The notes: generated by a model from the letters alone, not told the origin. Shown: positions 47,295 to 58,919, counted from the stretch's first letter. The stretch: DNA of 64,000 bases from Neobacillus sp. PS2-9 (GCF_030915525.1 NZ_CP133269.1:1575001-1639000); one strand, 5' to 3'. Numbers and translations are program-made.

Positions 47295-47457
47295 GTATTT
47301 ATTAAACATTTTAAATGTATTTGAAATGGTGCGGGGAATTCGGTAAAATGAATTACCAACTTTCATTACTAGACAAGTTGAGTTATGAGAAAATTCTAAT
47401 TTTTAAAAATTTTATATTACTTTTTCGCTACAAGTAATGATTTTCTCTCGTTTTTAA

Positions 47458-48817
<1,360 letters not shown>

Positions 48818-48977
48818 GACAATAACCCTAACTAAAATATTACGATATAGATCAAATTATGCATGGACAACATTAACAATTTTTTCGTCTTATGATTTTT
48901 GCGCAGGCAGGCTATGATAAATGTAAGGTTTGGGATTGAATTAAAGCTAGTCTAAATATTGAAAGGTGGGGTTTTCG

Positions 48978-49121
48978 ATGATGGATTTTACGTGGAAAGT
49001 ATTCCTCCAAACAGGTAATATTGACACATATCTTCTCTTCAAAGAGCTTGAGAAGGAAAACCAAGAAATACCCGGAAATCTGAATGAAGAGCTAGCACAA
49101 ATCGATTTTCCCGTTTCATAA
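48978..49121 (+). CDS. yqzL: YqzL family small protein
   Basis: 47 residues beginning MMDFTWKVFLQTGNIDTYLLFKELE and ending QIDFPVS. It matches YqzL, found between era and recO in Bacillus, in length, position and the DFTW-x-VF-x-QTGN-x-DTYLLFKE core. Function unknown. ATG at 48978 with GAAAGGTGGGG upstream. Not caught by usual length cut-offs. Confidence 0.9.
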   Translation: MMDFTWKVFLQTGNIDTYLLFKELEKENQEIPGNLNEELAQIDFPVS

Positions 49122-49155
49122 GTTTGTCTTCGTACTACTTTAGAAGGTGACATTT

Positions 49156-49908
49156 ATGCTTCAAAAGTGTGAAGGCATCGTCATTAGAACGACAGATTAT
49201 GGTGAAACCAATAAAATAATAACAATATTTACAAGGGAATGGGGGAAGATAGGTGTTATGGCGAGAGGCGCTAAAAAGCCCAACAGCCGCCTTTCTTCCG
49301 TTACCCAGCTTTTTACACATGGTTATTTTTTGGTACAAAGAGGATCTGGATTAGGCAGTCTCCAACAGGGGGAGATTGCTACTTCCTTAAGGTCAATTGG
49401 TGAAGATATATTCTTAACTGCGTATGCGAGTTATATTGTTGAATTAACTGATAAATGCACCGATGAAAAAAAACCAAACCCTTTTCATTTTGAATTGCTT
49501 CTCCAAACATTGAACTACATGAACGAAGGCTATGAACCTGATATTCTGATGAATATCTATGAAATGAAAATGTTAAATGTAATGGGCTTATATCCAGTCT
49601 TGAATCAATGTTCCGTTTGCGGGAGTACAGACGGACATTTTTCTTTTTCCATTCGGGAAGGCGGCTTTATTTGTCACAGATGTTTAGAAAAAGATCGATA
49701 CCATTATAAATTATCACCAGCTACAGTTAAATTATTAAGGCTATTTTATTATTTTGATCTTTCTAGACTAGGAAATATATCTGTTAAAGCAGAAACGAAG
49801 GCCGAACTAAAAAATGTGATTGACGCATATTATGAAGAGTACTCCGGACTGCACTTAAAAACAAAGAAATTTCTTAACTCCATGGATCAATTTCGTAATC
49901 TCTTATGA
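49156..49908 (+). CDS. recO: DNA repair protein RecO
   Basis: 250-aa recombination mediator that helps load RecA on SSB-coated DNA. N-terminal OB-fold ([21 protein letters not shown]), helical C-terminal domain with a four-cysteine zinc site (CSVCG ... CHRC). ATG at 49156, AGAAGGTGA upstream. Transcription of the next gene starts anew at the promoter at 49917. Confidence 0.95.
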   Translation: MLQKCEGIVIRTTDYGETNKIITIFTREWGKIGVMARGAKKPNSRLSSVTQLFTHGYFLVQRGSGLGSLQQGEIATSLRSIGEDIFLTAYASYIVELTDKCTDEKKPNPFHFELLLQTLNYMNEGYEPDILMNIYEMKMLNVMGLYPVLNQCSVCGSTDGHFSFSIREGGFICHRCLEKDRYHYKLSPATVKLLRLFYYFDLSRLGNISVKAETKAELKNVIDAYYEEYSGLHLKTKKFLNSMDQFRNLL

Positions 49909-49916
49909 TAGCTATA

Positions 49917-49945
49917 TTGACAATAGCAGAAGTTTTGGTTAATAT
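49917..49945 (+). promoter_or_regulatory. Sigma-A promoter of glyQS
   Basis: TTGACA, 17-base spacer, TAATAT; predicted start near 49952, just before the T-box leader. Confidence 0.75.
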
Positions 49946-49984
49946 TTTGGATAATAAAATATTTGCATTGACGGAAAAGAGTAA

Positions 49985-50180
49985 TTAGATTTCTCTCTCT
50001 ATAAAAGCGAACCTAGGATGGTGAGAGCTAGGGTATAGGGCACTAATGAAGGCGTTCCTGAGCAATTTTGTGTTGATTAGGCACATTTAAGGAGGCTGCT
50101 ATTACAAGCAGCAAATAGGGTGGAACCGCGGGTAACTCTCGTCCCTATGCTAATAAGCATAGGGGTGGGAGTTTTTTTAT
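49985..50180 (+). promoter_or_regulatory. Glycine T-box riboswitch
   Basis: Untranslated leader that senses uncharged tRNA-Gly. The T-box core AGGGTGGAACCGCG is at 50117-50130, followed by the terminator stem (CCCTATGC/GCATAGGG and flanks, 50134-50179) with seven Ts; the antiterminator uses the T-box. Stem I spans about 49990-50070, and GGC at 50051-50053 after the conserved GAA is the likely glycine specifier. Confidence 0.93.
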
Positions 50181-50250
50181 TTGCTGGAATAGGCACCCCC
50201 TGTTTTAAAGGCACTATAGCTAGAAATTTTTTAGAAAAGGAGCAATAAAA

Positions 50251-51636
50251 ATGAGTAATGTAACGATGGAGCAAATTGTTGCACATGCAAAGCACAGAGG
50301 ATTTATTTTTCCGGGGTCAGAGATTTATGGTGGCCTTGCAAACACATGGGATTACGGTCCATTAGGTGTTGAGTTCAAAAACAATATCAAACAGGCATGG
50401 TGGAAGAAATTTGTTCAGGAGTCCCCTTACAATGTGGGCTTGGACGCGAGTATTCTGATGAATCCAAGAACATGGGAAGCGTCTGGACACATTGGAAACT
50501 TTAATGATCCAATGATTGATTGTAAAAACTGTAAAGCGCGTCACCGCGCAGATAAATTAATCGAAAATGCTCTCGATGCAAAAGGTATTGAAATGGTTGT
50601 TGATGGCTTACCGTTTGAGAAGATGGAAGAGCTTGTCAAAGAACATAATATAGCATGTCCGGATTGTGGAAGTCATGATTTCACAGGAATCCGACAGTTT
50701 AATCTTATGTTTAAAACCTTCCAAGGTGTTACTGAGTCAAGCACCAATGAGATTTTCCTTCGACCTGAAACAGCTCAAGGAATTTTTGTGAACTTTAAAA
50801 ATGTACAACGTACAATGAGAAAGAAATTACCATTTGGTATCGCTCAAATTGGAAAAAGTTTCCGTAACGAAATTACACCAGGTAATTTTACATTCCGTAC
50901 ACGTGAGTTCGAACAAATGGAGCTTGAATTTTTCTGTAAACCAGGAGAAGAGCTCACATGGTTTGATTATTGGAAGAATTTCGCTGAAGGCTGGTTAGGT
51001 TCTTTAGGTCTTACAAAAGAAAATTTAAGACTGCGTGACCATTCTGAAGATGAACTTTCTCACTATAGTAATGCAACGACCGATTTTGAATATAAGTTTC
51101 CATTTGGCTGGGGTGAGCTTTGGGGTGTTGCTTCCAGAACAGATTATGATTTGAAGCAACATATGGAATTTTCGGGTGAGGATTTCCATTACCTTGATCC
51201 GGAAACGAATGAAAAGTATGTTCCTTACTGTATCGAACCATCACTCGGTGCGGACCGCGTTACATTGGCATTTTTAATTGATGCATATGAAGAAGAAGAG
51301 CTTGAAGATGGTACTTCCAGAACAGTTATGCATTTTCATCCTGCACTAGCACCGTTTAAGGCAGCCATTCTTCCGTTATCCAAGAAGTTATCTGATGAGG
51401 CAAAGGAAGTTTTTGCTACATTATCTAAATACTTTACTGTTGATTATGACGAGGCTGGTTCTATCGGTAAACGCTACCGCCGCCATGATGAAATCGGAAC
51501 ACCGTTCTGTATTACCTATGATTTTGACTCAAAAGAAGATCAAATGGTAACAGTAAGAGACCGTGATACCATGGTGCAAACAAGAATCCCAATCGCGGAT
51601 CTTGTCAGCTTCCTTCAGGAGAAAATGGTATTTTAA
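50251..51636 (+). CDS. glyQS: Glycine--tRNA ligase, single-chain (alpha2) type
   Basis: 461-aa class II aminoacyl-tRNA synthetase of the homodimeric type shared with archaea and eukaryotes, not the GlyQ/GlyS pair of B. subtilis. Class II motifs: motif 1 around [16 protein letters not shown], motif 2 [25 protein letters not shown], motif 3 [13 protein letters not shown]-terminal anticodon-binding domain from about 350. A CKNC/CPDC zinc-like pair sits in the insertion. ATG at 50251, AAAAGGAG upstream. Expression governed by the T-box leader. Confidence 0.96.
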   Translation: MSNVTMEQIVAHAKHRGFIFPGSEIYGGLANTWDYGPLGVEFKNNIKQAWWKKFVQESPYNVGLDASILMNPRTWEASGHIGNFNDPMIDCKNCKARHRADKLIENALDAKGIEMVVDGLPFEKMEELVKEHNIACPDCGSHDFTGIRQFNLMFKTFQGVTESSTNEIFLRPETAQGIFVNFKNVQRTMRKKLPFGIAQIGKSFRNEITPGNFTFRTREFEQMELEFFCKPGEELTWFDYWKNFAEGWLGSLGLTKENLRLRDHSEDELSHYSNATTDFEYKFPFGWGELWGVASRTDYDLKQHMEFSGEDFHYLDPETNEKYVPYCIEPSLGADRVTLAFLIDAYEEEELEDGTSRTVMHFHPALAPFKAAILPLSKKLSDEAKEVFATLSKYFTVDYDEAGSIGKRYRRHDEIGTPFCITYDFDSKEDQMVTVRDRDTMVQTRIPIADLVSFLQEKMVF

Positions 51637-51649
51637 TATATGCAAACCT

Positions 51650-51676
51650 AAAGGTGTGGGAAACCACACCTTTTTA
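51650..51676 (+). terminator. Terminator of glyQS
   Basis: AAAGGTGTGG-GAAA-CCACACCTTT and further Ts. Confidence 0.93.
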
Positions 51677-51790
51677 TCATGAAAGGGATGCTTCCGCCTT
51701 TAAGATAATTAGTATATAATATTTCTATTAAAGTATAACGTTATCATAGGAATAGGGTTCATTAGGAATCCATATTAATCCATATTAAGG

Positions 51791-52423
51791 GTGGTGAGGA
51801 CAATCGAACTGACAAAACGCCAGGAACATATTCTACAAATAGTAAAGGAAAATGGGCCGATAACAGGAGAGCACATCGCGGATCAATTAAGTTTGACCAG
51901 AGCAACCTTAAGACCGGATCTTGCCATACTAACGATGGCTGGTTTCCTTGATGCCAGACCACGTGTGGGCTATTTTTATACGGGAAAATCGGGAGCCCAA
52001 TTATTAACAGAAAACCTTCAAAAAATTTATGTGAAGGATTATCAATCCATTCCTGTTGTAGTGAATGAGAATGTTTCGGTATACGATGCTATTTGTACAA
52101 TGTTTCTTGAAGATGTGGGAACATTATTTGTAGTTGATCAAAGCACTCTTTTAGTAGGTGTTCTTTCTAGAAAGGACTTGCTTAGAGCGAGTATTGGGAA
52201 GCAGGAACTTGCAAGTATACCTGTCAATATTATTATGACCAGGATGCCTAATATTACAATGTGTGAGCGGGAAGATCTACTGATTGATATTGCCAAGAAA
52301 TTAATTGAAAAACAAATCGATGCTCTTCCAGTAGTGAAAAGATCTGACAAGGGTTTTGAAGTAATTGGCAGAATAACGAAAACGAATATTACAAAAGCTT
52401 TTGTTGCATTAGGGGATGAATAA
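51791..52423 (+). CDS. ccpN: Gluconeogenesis repressor CcpN
   Basis: 210-aa regulator that represses gapB and pckA in the presence of glucose. N-terminal helix-turn-helix (GPITGEHIADQLSLTRATLRPDLAIL) and two CBS domains (about 80-140 and 145-205) that sense nucleotides. The start is uncertain: GTG codons at 51791 and 51794 both lie very close to the AAGGG site; the family N terminus (M-x-TIEL) fits 51794. Cotranscribed with yqfL, which modulates its activity in B. subtilis. Confidence 0.92.
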   Translation: MVRTIELTKRQEHILQIVKENGPITGEHIADQLSLTRATLRPDLAILTMAGFLDARPRVGYFYTGKSGAQLLTENLQKIYVKDYQSIPVVVNENVSVYDAICTMFLEDVGTLFVVDQSTLLVGVLSRKDLLRASIGKQELASIPVNIIMTRMPNITMCEREDLLIDIAKKLIEKQIDALPVVKRSDKGFEVIGRITKTNITKAFVALGDE

Positions 52424-52460
52424 GGTTAGATAACTTGAATAGAGGAGCTGTTGGAGGAGA

Positions 52461-53270
52461 ATGAGTTTACCAATTATTTATGTAGTGTCTGATTCGGTTG
52501 GAGAAACAGCAGAATTAGTGACCAAAGCGGCAATAACCCAATTTAATGGTTCTGGTATGACATTAAAAAGATTTCCCTACGTGGAAGACAGGGAACATAT
52601 TGATGAAGTCATCTCACTTGTTTCTCTTGATAAGGGAATGATTGCCTTTACACTAGTTAAACCGGACATGCGTACATATATGCAGAAACGTGCGGAAGAG
52701 GAAGGAATCATTGCTGTAGATCTTATCGGGCCTATTATGGATCAAATTCAACTTTATAGCGGAAAAACTCCATTATGTGAGCCTGGACTTGTCAGAAAGC
52801 TGGACGAGGATTATTTTAAAAAAATTGAGGCGATTGAATTCGCCGTTAAATATGACGATGGCCGAGACCCAAGAGGAATTTTAAAGGCTGATATAGTATT
52901 AATTGGTGTTTCAAGAACCTCTAAAACTCCACTATCTCAATACTTGGCCCATAAACGCTTAAAAGTGGCAAATGTTCCCCTTGTGCCTGAGGTCGATCCA
53001 CCAGAAGAACTTTTTAAGGTTCCTATTGAAAAATGCTTTGGTCTAAAAATTAGCCCTGAAAAGTTAAATAATATTAGACGTGAACGATTACGGTCCCTAG
53101 GATTAAATGACGAGGCTAGTTATGCGAATATTGAACGGATAAAAGATGAATTAACCTTTTTTGAAAAATTAGTTTCAAAAATTAACTGCCCTGTTATTGA
53201 TGTGACCAATAAAGCTGTTGAGGAAACAGCGAACGTTATTTTAAATTATATTCAAAAAGGTAGACCGTAA
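52461..53270 (+). CDS. yqfL: YqfL, PEP-synthase/PPDK regulatory kinase-phosphorylase family
   Basis: 269-aa DUF299/PDRP family protein; relatives phosphorylate and dephosphorylate pyruvate phosphate dikinase or PEP synthase. P-loop-like [14 protein letters not shown] near residue 151 and VPLVPEV are the signatures. In B. subtilis YqfL affects CcpN instead, and the ccpN-yqfL pair is kept here. ATG at 52461 after TTGGAGGAG. Ends in its own terminator; the usual next gene, yqxD, is absent. Confidence 0.92.
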   Translation: MSLPIIYVVSDSVGETAELVTKAAITQFNGSGMTLKRFPYVEDREHIDEVISLVSLDKGMIAFTLVKPDMRTYMQKRAEEEGIIAVDLIGPIMDQIQLYSGKTPLCEPGLVRKLDEDYFKKIEAIEFAVKYDDGRDPRGILKADIVLIGVSRTSKTPLSQYLAHKRLKVANVPLVPEVDPPEELFKVPIEKCFGLKISPEKLNNIRRERLRSLGLNDEASYANIERIKDELTFFEKLVSKINCPVIDVTNKAVEETANVILNYIQKGRP

Positions 53271-53301
53271 GCGCATAATCAATTGATTATGTGCTTTTTT
53301 A
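53271..53301 (+). terminator. Terminator of ccpN-yqfL
   Basis: GCGCATAATC-AATT-GATTATGTGC then six Ts. Confidence 0.92.
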
Positions 53302-53462
53302 TGAAAAAAACTAAACAAATAATACAAAATAATTATGGTAAAATGATAATGATTGTACTATAATAAAAAATTGTGATAAAAATATATCTTTTTAGGTTTA
53401 GAGTTGCCTGTGAACGAATAAACTATTTATTGTTAGATGTCAAGGAAACCCCCTAAAAAAAA

Positions 53463-53470
53463 TTCGACAT
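53463..53470 (-). promoter_or_regulatory. Possible Spo0A box
   Basis: Minus strand ATGTCGAA, 7 of 8 to the 0A box. Confidence 0.35.
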
Positions 53471-53593
53471 AAAACCTTTTTGTAAAAGTTATCACTTTTA
53501 AGAAGGAATATGCGGAGAGATGTAGAATTAATACTTATGCAAAAGCATTCCAAGATTTAAGTGGATAAGATTCATGACTGGTTAATGAGGAAA

Positions 53594-53601
53594 TTGTCGA
53601 A
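53594..53601 (+). promoter_or_regulatory. Possible Spo0A box
   Basis: TTGTCGAA, exact 0A-box core, 166 bases upstream of the sigma-H promoter. Confidence 0.45.
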
Positions 53602-53747
53602 ATAGCTTCTGATTTTTCAGAAGAATTTTGACTTATTGCTTCCTGAAATTACCATGACATGAACTATTCTACATAATTTTATCTCCAAAGGGAGTGTTAT
53701 TTAAGGAGAATGCAATATAAAGTTTTACGGCAGAATTAACAAAAATT

Positions 53748-53755
53748 TTGTCGAA
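53748..53755 (+). promoter_or_regulatory. Spo0A box next to the dnaG sigma-H promoter
   Basis: TTGTCGAA, exact, ending four bases before the -35 of the sigma-H promoter at 53760. Confidence 0.55.
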
Positions 53756-53759
53756 ATTT

Positions 53760-53787
53760 GCAGGAATTTAAAGATTGCCTGCCGAAT
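53760..53787 (+). promoter_or_regulatory. Sigma-H promoter of dnaG-sigA
   Basis: GCAGGAATT, 12-base spacer, GCCGAAT: full match to RnAGGAwww and RnnGAAT. A sigma-H promoter is known in the B. subtilis sigA operon. Confidence 0.72.
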
Positions 53788-53815
53788 ACCTGTTAGTACA
53801 AATGGAGATGTTCAC

Positions 53816-55627
53816 ATGGCAGACCGTATTGCCGAAGAAAAGATTGATCAAGTTCGTCAAGCTGTTGATATTGTCGAAATAATCAGCGATTATGTTCAAC
53901 TGAAAAAGCAGGGGCGAAATTACTTCGGACTATGTCCTTTCCATGGTGAAAGCACCCCTTCATTTTCAGTATCGCCTGATAAACAAATTTACCATTGTTT
54001 TGGATGTGGAGCAGGTGGAAATGTTTTTTCTTTCTTAATGGAACTTGAAGGTATGTCGTTCCAGGAAGCAGCCATTAAATTAGCTGCGAGAGTTAATATT
54101 GATCTCGATATTAAAAGGTCTACGGTTTCTGGAGAGAAGAAGGTTTCCAAAGAATTTCAATCTATGCTCGATGCCCATGAGTTATTAAGAAAATTTTATC
54201 ATCACTTACTAGTAAATACAAAGGAAGGTCAGCACGCATTAGAGTATTTATTAGATAGAGGTTTTTCAAGGGAATCGATTGATAAGTTTCAAATTGGGTA
54301 TTCATTAAATTCATGGGATTTTGTTTATAAGTTCCTATCTAAAAGGGATTTTTCACCTGAATGGATGGAAAAAGCCGGACTAATTATCCAGCGGGAAAGA
54401 GACGGGACATATTTTGATCGATTTAGAGATCGAATCATGTTTCCAATTTCCGACCGAAATGGTAATACGATTGCATTTTCAGGGAGGTCACTTGGGGCCG
54501 ATGAGCCCAAATATTTAAATAGTCCCGAAACCGCAATCTTTAATAAAAGTAAAATTCTATACAATTATCATTTAGCTAAATCAAGTATAAAAAAGTTGCA
54601 ACATGCTGTTTTGTTTGAGGGATTTGCCGATTGTATTGCAGCAGATCGATCTGGTGTAGAGAATGGTATTGCCACAATGGGAACTTCTTTGACTGATGAA
54701 CATATAGCCCTATTACGTCAAAGCGTTCAATCCATAACAATTTGCTATGATTCTGATAAGCCTGGGATTGAAGCGGCCTATCGAGCAGGTAGTCACTTAA
54801 ATGATGCGGGTTTCCAAATCAAGGTGGCTATGATGCCAGATGGAATGGATCCTGATGAATATATAAAAAAAAATGGCTCTGAAAAATTTCGCAATGAAGT
54901 AATTGGTGCAAGCTCAACCTGGATGGGTTTTAAATTTCTTTACTTTAGAAGAGGAAAAAATCTTCAAATTGAAGGAGATCGGCTTGCGTATATCGAACAA
55001 ATAATTAAAGAAATCAGCAAATTAAATAAGGCTGTTGAAAGAGATCATTACTTGCGGCAGCTCGCTGGTGAATTTTCACTTTCGTTGGATGCTTTAAAAC
55101 AGCAGCAAAAACAAATCTTCTTCGAAGAAAAAAGAAAATCCAACGGAAAGACTGAAACAAGTAATAAACCACCATTGAAAATTGTTAAGCAGGTGAACGA
55201 GTTAAAGCCCGCACATTATACTGCTGAGAGGCGTTTAATTGCACATATGCTAAAAAATCGTGATGTTGCTTACAAGGTTCAGGATTTATTACAGCAAAAC
55301 ACGTTTAATATGGATGAACATCAGGCAATAATAACATATCTGTTAGGATTTTATGAAGATCACTTAGAACCTGATTCTAGTGCGTTTTTAACCTATATTC
55401 AAGATGAAAATCTTAGAAGAATAGTTGCAAATATTGAAATGATGTCCATTAATGATGAATTAAGTGACCAAGAATTAACTGATTATATCAAACAGGTGTT
55501 GAATTATCAAAAAATGCTAAAGATAAAAGAAAAAGAAGTGGAACAAAAAGAAGCAGAGCGACATGGTGAATTTAGTAGAGCTGCTGCAATTGGTATTGAA
55601 ATTATTCAATTGCGTAAATCGTTATAG
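53816..55627 (+). CDS. dnaG: DNA primase
   Basis: 603-aa primase laying RNA primers at the fork. N-terminal zinc domain [15 protein letters not shown] ... CFGCG (about 40-64), TOPRIM polymerase core ([20 protein letters not shown]), and a C-terminal helicase-binding part. ATG at 53816; GGAGATG lies seven bases upstream. Followed after 41 bases by sigA, the classic macromolecular-synthesis operon without yqxD. Confidence 0.97.
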   Translation: MADRIAEEKIDQVRQAVDIVEIISDYVQLKKQGRNYFGLCPFHGESTPSFSVSPDKQIYHCFGCGAGGNVFSFLMELEGMSFQEAAIKLAARVNIDLDIKRSTVSGEKKVSKEFQSMLDAHELLRKFYHHLLVNTKEGQHALEYLLDRGFSRESIDKFQIGYSLNSWDFVYKFLSKRDFSPEWMEKAGLIIQRERDGTYFDRFRDRIMFPISDRNGNTIAFSGRSLGADEPKYLNSPETAIFNKSKILYNYHLAKSSIKKLQHAVLFEGFADCIAADRSGVENGIATMGTSLTDEHIALLRQSVQSITICYDSDKPGIEAAYRAGSHLNDAGFQIKVAMMPDGMDPDEYIKKNGSEKFRNEVIGASSTWMGFKFLYFRRGKNLQIEGDRLAYIEQIIKEISKLNKAVERDHYLRQLAGEFSLSLDALKQQQKQIFFEEKRKSNGKTETSNKPPLKIVKQVNELKPAHYTAERRLIAHMLKNRDVAYKVQDLLQQNTFNMDEHQAIITYLLGFYEDHLEPDSSAFLTYIQDENLRRIVANIEMMSINDELSDQELTDYIKQVLNYQKMLKIKEKEVEQKEAERHGEFSRAAAIGIEIIQLRKSL

Positions 55628-55668
55628 ATTCCATTTTAGTGTCTTTGATTCTGGAAGGAGGAGGACAT

Positions 55669-56796
55669 ATGGCTGCTGAAAAATCAGCCCGTTCAAAAGA
55701 GGCCGAGAATGAACTGACCTTTGAACAAGTAAAGGATCAGTTAACTGAATTAGGAAAAAAAGTTGGTGTCCTTGCCTATGATGACATTGCCGAAAAGATG
55801 GCTAATTTTGATTTAGAATCTGATCAAATGGATGAGTTTTATGAATTCCTGGGAGATCAAGGTATTGAATTAGTAGGCGATAGTGAGGAAGCTCCAAATA
55901 GTAAACAATTATCAAAAGGGGACGACGAAGAATTTGATTTAAATGATCTTAGCGTTCCTCCAGGTGTTAAGATTAATGACCCAGTTCGTATGTATTTAAA
56001 AGAGATTGGTCGCGTTGACTTACTTTCTGGTGAAGAAGAGATTAAACTCGCCAACCGTATTGAAGAAGGTGACGAGGAAGCGAAGCGCCGTTTGGCTGAA
56101 GCAAACCTACGTCTAGTCGTAAGTATTGCAAAGCGCTATGTAGGTCGCGGTATGCTATTTCTAGACCTGATTCAAGAAGGAAATATGGGTCTAATTAAAG
56201 CAGTTGAAAAATTCGATTATCGTAAAGGCTTTAAGTTTAGTACCTATGCAACCTGGTGGATTCGCCAAGCTATCACAAGGGCAATTGCGGACCAAGCCCG
56301 AACCATTCGTATCCCTGTTCATATGGTTGAAACAATTAACAAACTTATCCGTGTTCAACGTCAATTACTACAGGATCTTGGACGTGAACCAACACCAGAA
56401 GAAATTGGAGAAGATATGGATTTAACCCCGGATAAAGTAAGGGAAATTCTAAAGATTGCTCAAGAGCCTGTTTCATTGGAAACACCAATTGGTGAAGAAG
56501 ATGATTCTCATCTTGGTGATTTCATAGAAGACCAAGATGCAACGTCTCCTTCTGAACATGCTGCGTATGAATTATTAAAAGAGCAATTAGAAGACGTTCT
56601 CGATACTTTGACAGACAGGGAAGAAAACGTCCTTCGCCTGCGTTTTGGATTGGATGATGGCCGGACTCGTACACTAGAAGAAGTAGGGAAAGTCTTTGGA
56701 GTAACCCGCGAGCGAATTCGTCAAATTGAAGCGAAAGCATTGCGGAAATTACGTCATCCAAGCCGGAGCAAACGGTTGAAAGATTTCTTAGAATAA
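55669..56796 (+). CDS. sigA: Housekeeping sigma factor SigA (RpoD)
   Basis: 375-aa primary sigma-70 factor. Acidic N-terminal region 1.1, region 1.2 ([18 protein letters not shown]), region 2 with [29 protein letters not shown] for -10 recognition and melting, region 3, and region 4 ([30 protein letters not shown]) for the -35. ATG at 55669 with GGAGGAGG upstream; the frame opens at 55639 without a site. Terminator follows. Confidence 0.98.
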   Translation: MAAEKSARSKEAENELTFEQVKDQLTELGKKVGVLAYDDIAEKMANFDLESDQMDEFYEFLGDQGIELVGDSEEAPNSKQLSKGDDEEFDLNDLSVPPGVKINDPVRMYLKEIGRVDLLSGEEEIKLANRIEEGDEEAKRRLAEANLRLVVSIAKRYVGRGMLFLDLIQEGNMGLIKAVEKFDYRKGFKFSTYATWWIRQAITRAIADQARTIRIPVHMVETINKLIRVQRQLLQDLGREPTPEEIGEDMDLTPDKVREILKIAQEPVSLETPIGEEDDSHLGDFIEDQDATSPSEHAAYELLKEQLEDVLDTLTDREENVLRLRFGLDDGRTRTLEEVGKVFGVTRERIRQIEAKALRKLRHPSRSKRLKDFLE

Positions 56797-56811
56797 ATTT
56801 ATTCAATTAAT

Positions 56812-56843
56812 GGTTTACTCTTTAAGGGAGTAAACTTTTTTTT
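56812..56843 (+). terminator. Terminator of dnaG-sigA
   Basis: GTTTACTC paired with GAGTAAAC and eight Ts. Confidence 0.93.
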
Positions 56844-57096
56844 GTCTTTTTAAAAAGTTTACATTGAAAGCACTTACTGTATTTGAGTTTATTTTACTGA
56901 ATTGTCTCTCATTTTGCAAATAGGCACATTGATTTATTCATTTGTTTTAATGAATTTTATTTTTTTGGAAAAGGAATAAACTTGTTCTTGTTTCTTATTC
57001 TCTGTGTTAATAGTGTCAATTCTTTTCTTGCAACTTTGTTGTATTACTATTTTTATTATTTTTAAATAATTAATTATTTTATAAAATTTTTAAATG
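56844..57096. other. AT-rich gene-free stretch between sigA and the acyl-CoA dehydrogenase gene
   Basis: No reading frame seen. It contains TTGAAAGCACTTACT (near 56864), one base off a cre-like core, and an ATTCATT-N6-AATGAAT dyad at 56936-56955 of opposite polarity to a FadR box. Promoter elements follow. Confidence 0.5.
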
Positions 57097-57126
57097 TTGA
57101 GAAATTTCGGTTGTTTCTTTTATAAT
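57097..57126 (+). promoter_or_regulatory. Sigma-A promoter of the acyl-CoA dehydrogenase gene
   Basis: TTGAGA, 18-base spacer, TATAAT; about 38 bases from the -10 to the coding start. Confidence 0.7.
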
Positions 57127-57132
57127 AAATAA

Positions 57133-57146
57133 AGAAAGCGCATACA
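57133..57146. promoter_or_regulatory. Possible cre (CcpA) site
   Basis: AGAAAGCGCATACA, 12 of 14 to the TGWnAnCGnTnWCA pattern, placed at the predicted transcript start where CcpA would repress. Confidence 0.45.
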
Positions 57147-57169
57147 AAGTTGTTTCAAGGGGGATAAAA

Positions 57170-58309
57170 ATGAATTTTGACTTAACAGCTGAACAAGATA
57201 TGATTAAAAGAACTATTCGCCAATTTGCAGATGAAGAGGTAGCACCTGGTGCTATTGAAAGAGATAAAACTAAACAATTTCCAGTAGAAATTTTTAAAAA
57301 GCTTGCTGAAATGGGGATTATGGGACTTCCATTCCCTGAAGAATACGGCGGTGCTGGAGCAGATACTGTCAGCTTTGCCATTGTAACTGAAGAATTAAGT
57401 AGAACTTGTGCGTCGACAGGGATTACCTATTCTGCTCATATTTCATTAGGTGGAGCTCCCCTTCATTTGTTTGGGACTGAAGAACAAAAGCAAAAATATT
57501 TAACTCCTATTTGTACAGGTGAATCATTTGGTGCATTTGGCTTAACGGAACCCAATGCGGGTTCAGATGCGGGCGGTACAAGAACTTCCGCTAGAGAAGC
57601 GAATGGTGAATTCATAATAAATGGGAATAAGTGTTTCATTACTAACGCAAGCTTCGCAAAGCATTTAGCCTTAACAGCTATAACTGGTGAAAATAACGGG
57701 AAGAAAGAAATCAGTGCGATTATCGTTCCTACTAATTCTGACGGCTTTACGATTATTGATAATTACGAAAAGATGGGTTTGAATGCTTCGAATACCACGG
57801 AGCTTGTATTAGAGGATGTAAGAGTTTCTTCCGAAAATCTTTTAGGAAAGCGAGGAGAGGGTTTTAGACAGTTTTTGATTACGCTTGATGGGGGCCGAAT
57901 TGGGATTGGAGCTATGGCAGTGGGGATTGCTCAGGGCGCGTATGAGAAGGCACTTGCCTATGCCAAGGAACGGAAGCAATTTGGAAAATCCATTTCCTCT
58001 TTTCAGGCCATTCAGTTTAAATTAGCCGATATGGCAATGAAAATTGAATTAGCCAGAAATATGGTGTATAAAGCTGCTTGGTTAAAAGATCAAGGCAGAG
58101 CGTTCTCAAAAGAAGCTGCAATGTGTAAACTATATGCATCTGAAATCTGTATGGAAGTAACGAGTCAGGCTGTTCAGATACATGGTGGATACGGATATAT
58201 GAAGGAGTATCATGTGGAAAGAATGATGCGTGATGCAAAACTGCTTGAAATTGGTGAAGGGACATCTGAAGTTCAACGAATGGTTATTTCGCGATTAATT
58301 GGTTGCTAA
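57170..58309 (+). CDS. Acyl-CoA dehydrogenase
   Basis: 379-aa FAD-dependent dehydrogenase catalysing the first step of beta-oxidation or branched-chain acyl-CoA breakdown. FAD/substrate motifs GAFGLTEPNAGSDAGG and ITNASFA, the second signature QFGKSISSFQAIQFKLADM, and the catalytic glutamate in LEIGEGTSEVQRM near the end. Resembles short-chain/butyryl-CoA dehydrogenases; chain-length preference cannot be read off. ATG at 57170 with AAGGGGGAT upstream. Stands alone between sigA and cccA; a cre-like site at its promoter suggests glucose repression. Confidence 0.93.
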   Translation: MNFDLTAEQDMIKRTIRQFADEEVAPGAIERDKTKQFPVEIFKKLAEMGIMGLPFPEEYGGAGADTVSFAIVTEELSRTCASTGITYSAHISLGGAPLHLFGTEEQKQKYLTPICTGESFGAFGLTEPNAGSDAGGTRTSAREANGEFIINGNKCFITNASFAKHLALTAITGENNGKKEISAIIVPTNSDGFTIIDNYEKMGLNASNTTELVLEDVRVSSENLLGKRGEGFRQFLITLDGGRIGIGAMAVGIAQGAYEKALAYAKERKQFGKSISSFQAIQFKLADMAMKIELARNMVYKAAWLKDQGRAFSKEAAMCKLYASEICMEVTSQAVQIHGGYGYMKEYHVERMMRDAKLLEIGEGTSEVQRMVISRLIGC

Positions 58310-58330
58310 AAGTAAATATGGGAAAGCTAA

Positions 58331-58372
58331 GAGAGGTAAATTAATTATTTTCGTTAATTTACCTCTTTTTTC
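58331..58372 (+). terminator. Terminator of the acyl-CoA dehydrogenase gene
   Basis: GAGGTAAATTAA paired with TTAATTTACCTC, then six Ts. Confidence 0.93.
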
Positions 58373-58502
58373 TTTTTTACAAAGATTATAGTGATAAAAT
58401 AAGTTTAGGGCTTTTCCTTCTGTTCATTTTCAAGTAAAATAGTAATTGTTTGTAGACTATTTATTTATTAACAGATGTTCGTACATAAGGGAGGTTAATT
58501 GC

Positions 58503-58871
58503 ATGAAACGTAATCCAGTAATTCCTTTTATTCTTATCATGGTTTTTGGACTCGTACTTGTATTTGTCATGTCTTTCAAAGGCCTTGGTGATATGAAAGA
58601 AGTAGCTAGTGAGAAGGGTGAAGGAAAAGGCAGCGAGAAGACGGAAGTAGCTGCATCTAAACCAGAAGACATCTATAAGCAAACATGTGTTGCTTGTCAC
58701 GGTGATCAGTACCAAGGGGTAGTTGGTCCTACGCTAAAAGGTGTTGGTAGCAAGTATTCTAAGGAACAATTAGAAGAGATCGTAACAAAAGGTAGAGGTA
58801 ACATGCCAGCTGGTCTAGTTTCACCAGATAAAGCTGGAGCAATGGCAGATTGGTTAAAAACAATCAAATAA
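58503..58871 (+). CDS. cccA: Membrane-anchored cytochrome c-550
   Basis: 122-aa c-type cytochrome: N-terminal membrane anchor (about residues 5-24), a Lys/Glu-rich linker, and a heme domain with CVACH (heme attachment) and the axial methionine in NMPAGL. Carries electrons on the outer face of the membrane; normal neighbour of sigA in B. subtilis. ATG at 58503 with GGGAGGTTAAT upstream; in-frame codons back to 58446 have no site. Confidence 0.94.
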   Translation: MKRNPVIPFILIMVFGLVLVFVMSFKGLGDMKEVASEKGEGKGSEKTEVAASKPEDIYKQTCVACHGDQYQGVVGPTLKGVGSKYSKEQLEEIVTKGRGNMPAGLVSPDKAGAMADWLKTIK

Positions 58872-58885
58872 TTTAACGTTTTTAA

Positions 58886-58919
58886 AGAAGTCCTTTGCAT
58901 AAGTGAAGGACTTTTTTTT
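58886..58919 (+). terminator. Terminator of cccA
   Basis: AAGTCCTT paired with AAGGACTT and seven Ts. Confidence 0.9.

Larger units (their letters stand above)
53302..53815. other. Gene-free control region before dnaG
   Basis: 514 bases without a convincing reading frame, very AT-rich. It holds three TGTCGAA-type Spo0A boxes and a sigma-H promoter (listed separately). No remnant of yqxD, normally found here, was recognised. Confidence 0.6.

Noticed and set aside
53302..53815. Decayed yqxD gene
   Set aside because: No frame or residual similarity to the family visible; the DNA is AT-rich noncoding with stop codons in all frames.
56936..56955. FadR operator upstream of the acyl-CoA dehydrogenase gene
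   Set aside because: The dyad is ATTCATT-N6-AATGAAT, the opposite polarity to the TGAATGA-N4-TCATTCA box.
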